From Alopecurus myosuroides (lineage: Eukaryota > Streptophyta > Magnoliopsida > Poales > Poaceae): a stretch of 64,000 nucleotides of DNA. Positions 60,591 to 64,000 of the stretch are shown here, piece by piece; the first letter of the stretch is position 1; each line of letters starts with the position of its first letter. Below the pieces are notes generated by a model. The model did no database searches, was not told the origin of the DNA, and worked only from the letters and a program-made list of their open reading frames with translations. The stretch is taken from contig CM054062.1 of assembly GCA_028641055.1 (NCBI GenBank), forward strand, positions 238,216,376-238,280,375. The letters run 5' to 3'. The position numbers were made by a program, and so were the translations under genes.

Positions 60591-60754
60591 GGAAGAAGTC
60601 TTCTAGCAAGGGGAGTCTCTCACTCTGAACCTCTTTATTTTGTTTATTGTCTTGTTTTTATTTTTGTCTTGTTTTTCTTCTCTATATTAGAAACACACAA
60701 AAAATTAGTTCACTTCATAGTTGTTATTTATTTGCTTGCTTTTATTCTGCTAAA

Positions 60755-61928
60755 ATGAGTTCCTCTGAGAATACTAAGTTGTGTGACTTCACTAGCACAA
60801 ACAACAATGATTTTATTTGTACACCTATTGCTCCACCTGCTCCTACTGCTGCATTCTATGAGATTAAACCTGCTTTATTAAATCTTGTGATGAAAGCGCA
60901 TTTTTTGGTATTAGTACTGATGATGCTGGTGCCCACCTTAATAATTTTGTTGAACTATGTGAGATGCAAAAATATAAAGATGTGGATGGATATATTATTA
61001 AACTGAAATTATTTCCTTTCTATTTGAGAGGAAGAGCTAAAGAATGGTTGCTATGTTTGCCTAGAAATAGTATTGATTCATGGACTAAGTGTAAAGATGT
61101 TTTCATTGGAAAATATTATCCTCGTGCTAAGATTATATCCCTAAGAAGTGACATAATGAATTTTAAACAATTTGATAATGAACATGTTGCTAAAGCTTGG
61201 GAAAGAATGAAAACTATGGTGAAGAATTGTCCCACTCATGGCCTGACTACTTGGATGATTATACAAACTTTTTATGCAGGACTGAATTTCTACTCAAGGA
61301 ACCTATTGGATTCAGCTGCTGGAGGTACCTTTATGTCCATCACTTTGGGCAATGCAACAAAGCTTCTTGATGATATGATGATAAATTATTCAGAGTGGCA
61401 CACTGAGAGAGCTCCACAAGGTAAGAAGGTAAATTCTGTTGAGGAAACCTCCTCTCTGAGTTAAAGGCTTGATGCTATTATGTCTATGCTTGTTAATGGT
61501 AAAGCTCAAGTTGATCCAAATAATGTTCCTTTAGCCTTATTGGTTGCTCAAGAAGAGCATGTTGATGTGAACTTTATTAAAAATAATAATTTTAACAACA
61601 ATTCTTATAGAAATAATTTTTGTGGAAACAATTATAAGCCCTATCCTCCTAATAATGGTAGTGGTTATTCTTATGCTAGATCTGGAATGCTAGTGAGGAA
61701 AGGATTGTAGAAGTTGAAAAGGCAACTAAGAACTTTATGAAAATGCAATATGAACAAAATAAGTTGTTTACTAAAACTATGGAAGAACAATCTGCTATGT
61801 TGAGAACTATTAGCCAACAAATTGGAAATTTGAATAGAGAAATCTATGGTTTGAAGGTAACATTTCAAGTGCTGAGATTAGTATTTCGGCCCTGTCAGAG
61901 GCACAGTTTTATTCGATCAATAAAATAG
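60755..61928 (+). pseudogene. Athila-like gag, broken
   Basis: ATG 60755 (MSSSENTKLCDFTS), frameshift at a T run near 60900, then the capsid core: LFPFYLRGRAKEWLLCLP, FIGKYYPRAKIISLRSDI, HVAKAWERMKTMVKNCPTHGL, FYAGLNFYSRNLLDSAAGG. This matches the retrotransposon gag domain of Athila. An in-frame TAA (61462-61464) and another shift near 61690 follow; the Asn-rich NNFCGNNYKPYPPNNG tail and a coiled-coil-like EEQSAMLRTISQQIGNLNRE come after. The product is not intact. Confidence 0.82.
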
Positions 61929-62008
61929 CTGCTAAAACTGAAACCATTGAAGATAATCCTTTTGCTTCAACCAATTCCATTCAAGTTCGAATTGATGATA
62001 ATGTTAGG

Positions 62009-62926
62009 TTGATGGCTGAATTACGTGCTAGGTGGGAAAGAGAAGATGAATTGGCTAGAAAGAATAATATTGCTAGAGTTTGTACTATCACAACCACTAG
62101 TAAAACTAAATCTCCAAGTGCTAGTAAACCTCCTACTATCAATGGTAAAGTAATTGGTGTTAATAAAGTCTCCACCCCTTCTGTGAAACGTGCTAAATTG
62201 CCTCAAACTGCTGAAATTGCTCCTGATAAAAGTGCTGAAATTTTTAGAGGTATGGGAGATAATGGTCCCATTACTTTTGATGATAATAATTTTGATTTTG
62301 ATGATTGCAATATCTCTGAAGTTATTATGTTTCTACCAAATCTTGCTAGAAGTCCCAATGCTAGTGCCATGAATATAGCCTTTACTAAACATATTACCAA
62401 TGATCTCATGCAAGTTAGGGAAGAAAAGTTGAAACTTGAAACATCTATCCCTAGGAAATTAGATGATGGTTGGGAGCCTATGATTAAGATAAAATTAAAT
62501 GATTTTTATTGCAATGCTTTGTGTGATCTTGGTGCTAGTATCTCTGTTATGCCTCAAAAGCTTTATGATATGCTTTATCTACCACTGTTGTAACACTGTT
62601 ATTTGGATGTTCATCTTGCCGATAATGCTAAGAAGAAACCTCTTGGTAGAATTGATGATGTTCTTATTATGGTTAACAATAACCTTGCCCCTGTTGATTT
62701 TTTTGTTATGAACATTGAATGCAATGCTTCTTGTCCTATTGTTTTGGGAAGACCTTTTCTTAGAATTGTTGGTGCTATTATTGATATGAAGGAGGGGAGT
62801 ATTAAATATCAATTCCCCCTCAAGAAAGGTTTGGAACACTTTCCTAGAAAGAAGATGAAGCTACCTTTTGACTCTATTATTAGAGCAATATATGATGTTG
62901 ATGCTTCGTCACTTGAAAATACTTGA
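62009..62926 (+). pseudogene. Athila-like protease region with one stop
   Basis: One frame from 62009, interrupted by TAA at 62591-62593. It contains NALCDLGASISVMPQKLYD, where the Asp is the aspartic protease active site, and after the stop CPIVLGRPFLR, the partner block of retropepsins. The frame ends at 62926 with no RT following in the window. Confidence 0.78.
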
Positions 62927-64000
62927 GTTGCCCTTTCATGCCTAGCTGAAAGCGCTACCGGGAGACAACCCGTTTTATTTCGCTATTTTCAACCTGTTTT
63001 CTTTCATTTTCTTTGGTGTGCTTTGCACTTGGGTGTTTTTTATTTCCTTAGCAACCCCTCTGTATCTTTTCTTTTGTGTTTTTTTTATCCAAGTTAAGCC
63101 TCTAGTGGAAAGTTGAAGCTATATTTCGGATTTCTGCAGAGGAAACAGATTTCTGCTGTCCACTGTTAATTCCGTAGAAAATCATAGAAAATTCAAAATG
63201 ACCTGAGTTTTTGTGTGCGTAATCCTGAGTTATATACGCAACGTTTTTTAGTTTACCACTTTTTTATTTAAGCAACAGAAGATCTTTGAAAAAAATAGAT
63301 CTTTACCTGCTATTCTGTTTTGACAGATTTCTGCCATTTATTGCATTTGCATCTTAATCTCTTCCTTTTGGTGTTCTTTTGAGAAAAGGAGTTTAAAAGA
63401 AGTTGTGACAGTAGCTAATGTGTTTTTGAGTGTTAGACTTGTGTTGAAACTGAACCATGTGAATTTATTATTTCGATTGCACTAACGTTGCTAATGAAGA
63501 TTGTGAGAATTTTGGTGTGAAGGAAGTTTTCAAGGGTCAAGAGAAGAGGATGATATGATGTGATCAAGAAGAGTGAAAAACCTAAGCTTGGGGATGCCCC
63601 GTTGGTACATCCCAGAAAATTCCAAGAAGACTCAAGCATCTAAGCTTGGGGATGACCAAGGCATCCCCTTCTTCATCAACAAATTATCAGGTCACTTCTA
63701 GTGAAACTATATTTTTATTCGGTCGCATCTTATGTGCTTTACTTGGAGCGTCTTTTATTTTTTTGTTTTCAGTTCGTTTTTGTTTTTGCTTTCAGTTTGT
63801 TTTTGCTTTTTCAATAAGCTTGGTTGGATCCCAGCATTCTTTTATTGGAGAGTGACATGCTCCGTTTTTTCATGAGAATACTTTCTATTCTTAATCTCTG
63901 ACTAGCTGCTGCATTTATTTAGCTCCTGTTTTGCATGCATCTCTTATTAGAGTTGTTAGTTTTAGTAGTGTTATGTGAGTACTATCATGTTTGCTTTCTG
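62927..64000 (+). other. Non-coding internal region of the Athila-like element
   Basis: Follows the protease with GGGAGACAACCCGTTTTA and a T-rich stretch. Two copies of AAGCTTGGGGATG occur at 63582 and 63640. No RT, RNase H or integrase is visible up to the edge, where pol should begin in an autonomous element. Confidence 0.6.

Larger units (their letters stand above)
29565..64000 (+). mobile_element. Athila-like Gypsy retrotransposon (Sabrina/WHAM style), open at right edge
   Basis: The 5' LTR is in two pieces, 29565-30196 and 59568-60563, about 1.6 kb together without the insert. A primer site of tRNA-Asp type (60573-60590) follows, the kind used by Athila elements. The internal part shows decayed Athila gag and protease and then non-coding DNA to the window end. 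The LTR text (TACGTCT...ACGTATCTATAATTT; CACCCTGCCGGAGAGG; CAATTGCCC...CTGTAATTTGTTCACCC) is of a kind very common in wheat. The exact left end is estimated; the 3' LTR is off the window, so age and TSD cannot be judged. Confidence 0.85.

Overview
The window looks like gene-poor intergenic DNA of a large-genome grass, most probably a Triticeae species (wheat, barley, rye or Aegilops). The evidence is the nested LTR retrotransposons with 5-bp target-site duplications (TSDs), the plant tRNA-Met and tRNA-Asp primer sites, LTRs resembling the Triticeae BARE/Angela/WIS and Sabrina/WHAM groups, and plant L1-type LINEs. Only one host gene is seen, a peptide-transporter-type NPF gene on the + strand (about 14.7-25.57 kb). 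Family names are from memory of sequence style; no search was run.

Left part (1-14.3 kb): a decayed plant LINE on the minus strand (ORF1 with CCHC knuckle, start of the ORF2 endonuclease) is split by a 10.9-kb Copia-like LTR element (3152-14043, TSD CACGT). That element has an intact gag ORF (5740-8061) but no pol, only 3.4 kb of non-coding DNA with polypurine-like repeats. Its LTR carries three copies of CCGGAATATTCCGG just upstream of a TATA box. The LINE resumes at 14049 and ends near 14.31 kb.

Gene part (14.3-25.6 kb): the NPF8/PTR-like gene has five coding exons encoding 586 aa when the insertion is discounted. Intron 1 holds an antisense, complete Copia element (15972-21143, TSD TCCCG) with an uninterrupted 1580-codon gag-pol. 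The last exon is broken by a 1016-bp solo LTR (23777-24792, TSD TCACT), which adds a stop codon after residue 342. The proton-coupling ExxER motif is also absent.

Middle (25.8-29.56 kb): a decayed LINE 3' part (RT to tail) on the + strand and a fragment of a Copia RNase H.

Right part (29.56-64 kb): a four-level nest. The outer element is an Athila-like Gypsy (5' LTR 29565-60563, PBS, decayed gag and protease, then non-coding DNA to the window end). Its LTR is interrupted by a Gypsy-like array with the structure LTR-internal-LTR-internal-LTR (30197-59567), flanked by one TSD (CCATG). The second internal part holds an 11.1-kb BARE/Angela-like Copia (41633-52756, TSD CTCAT) with almost identical 1670-bp LTRs but a dead coding region. 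That Copia contains a Helitron-like insert (about 47.53-50.21 kb) with exon-like gene fragments.

No tRNA, rRNA or CRISPR features were found. Most of the window is explained by transposition, recombination between LTRs and trans-mobilised (non-autonomous) elements.
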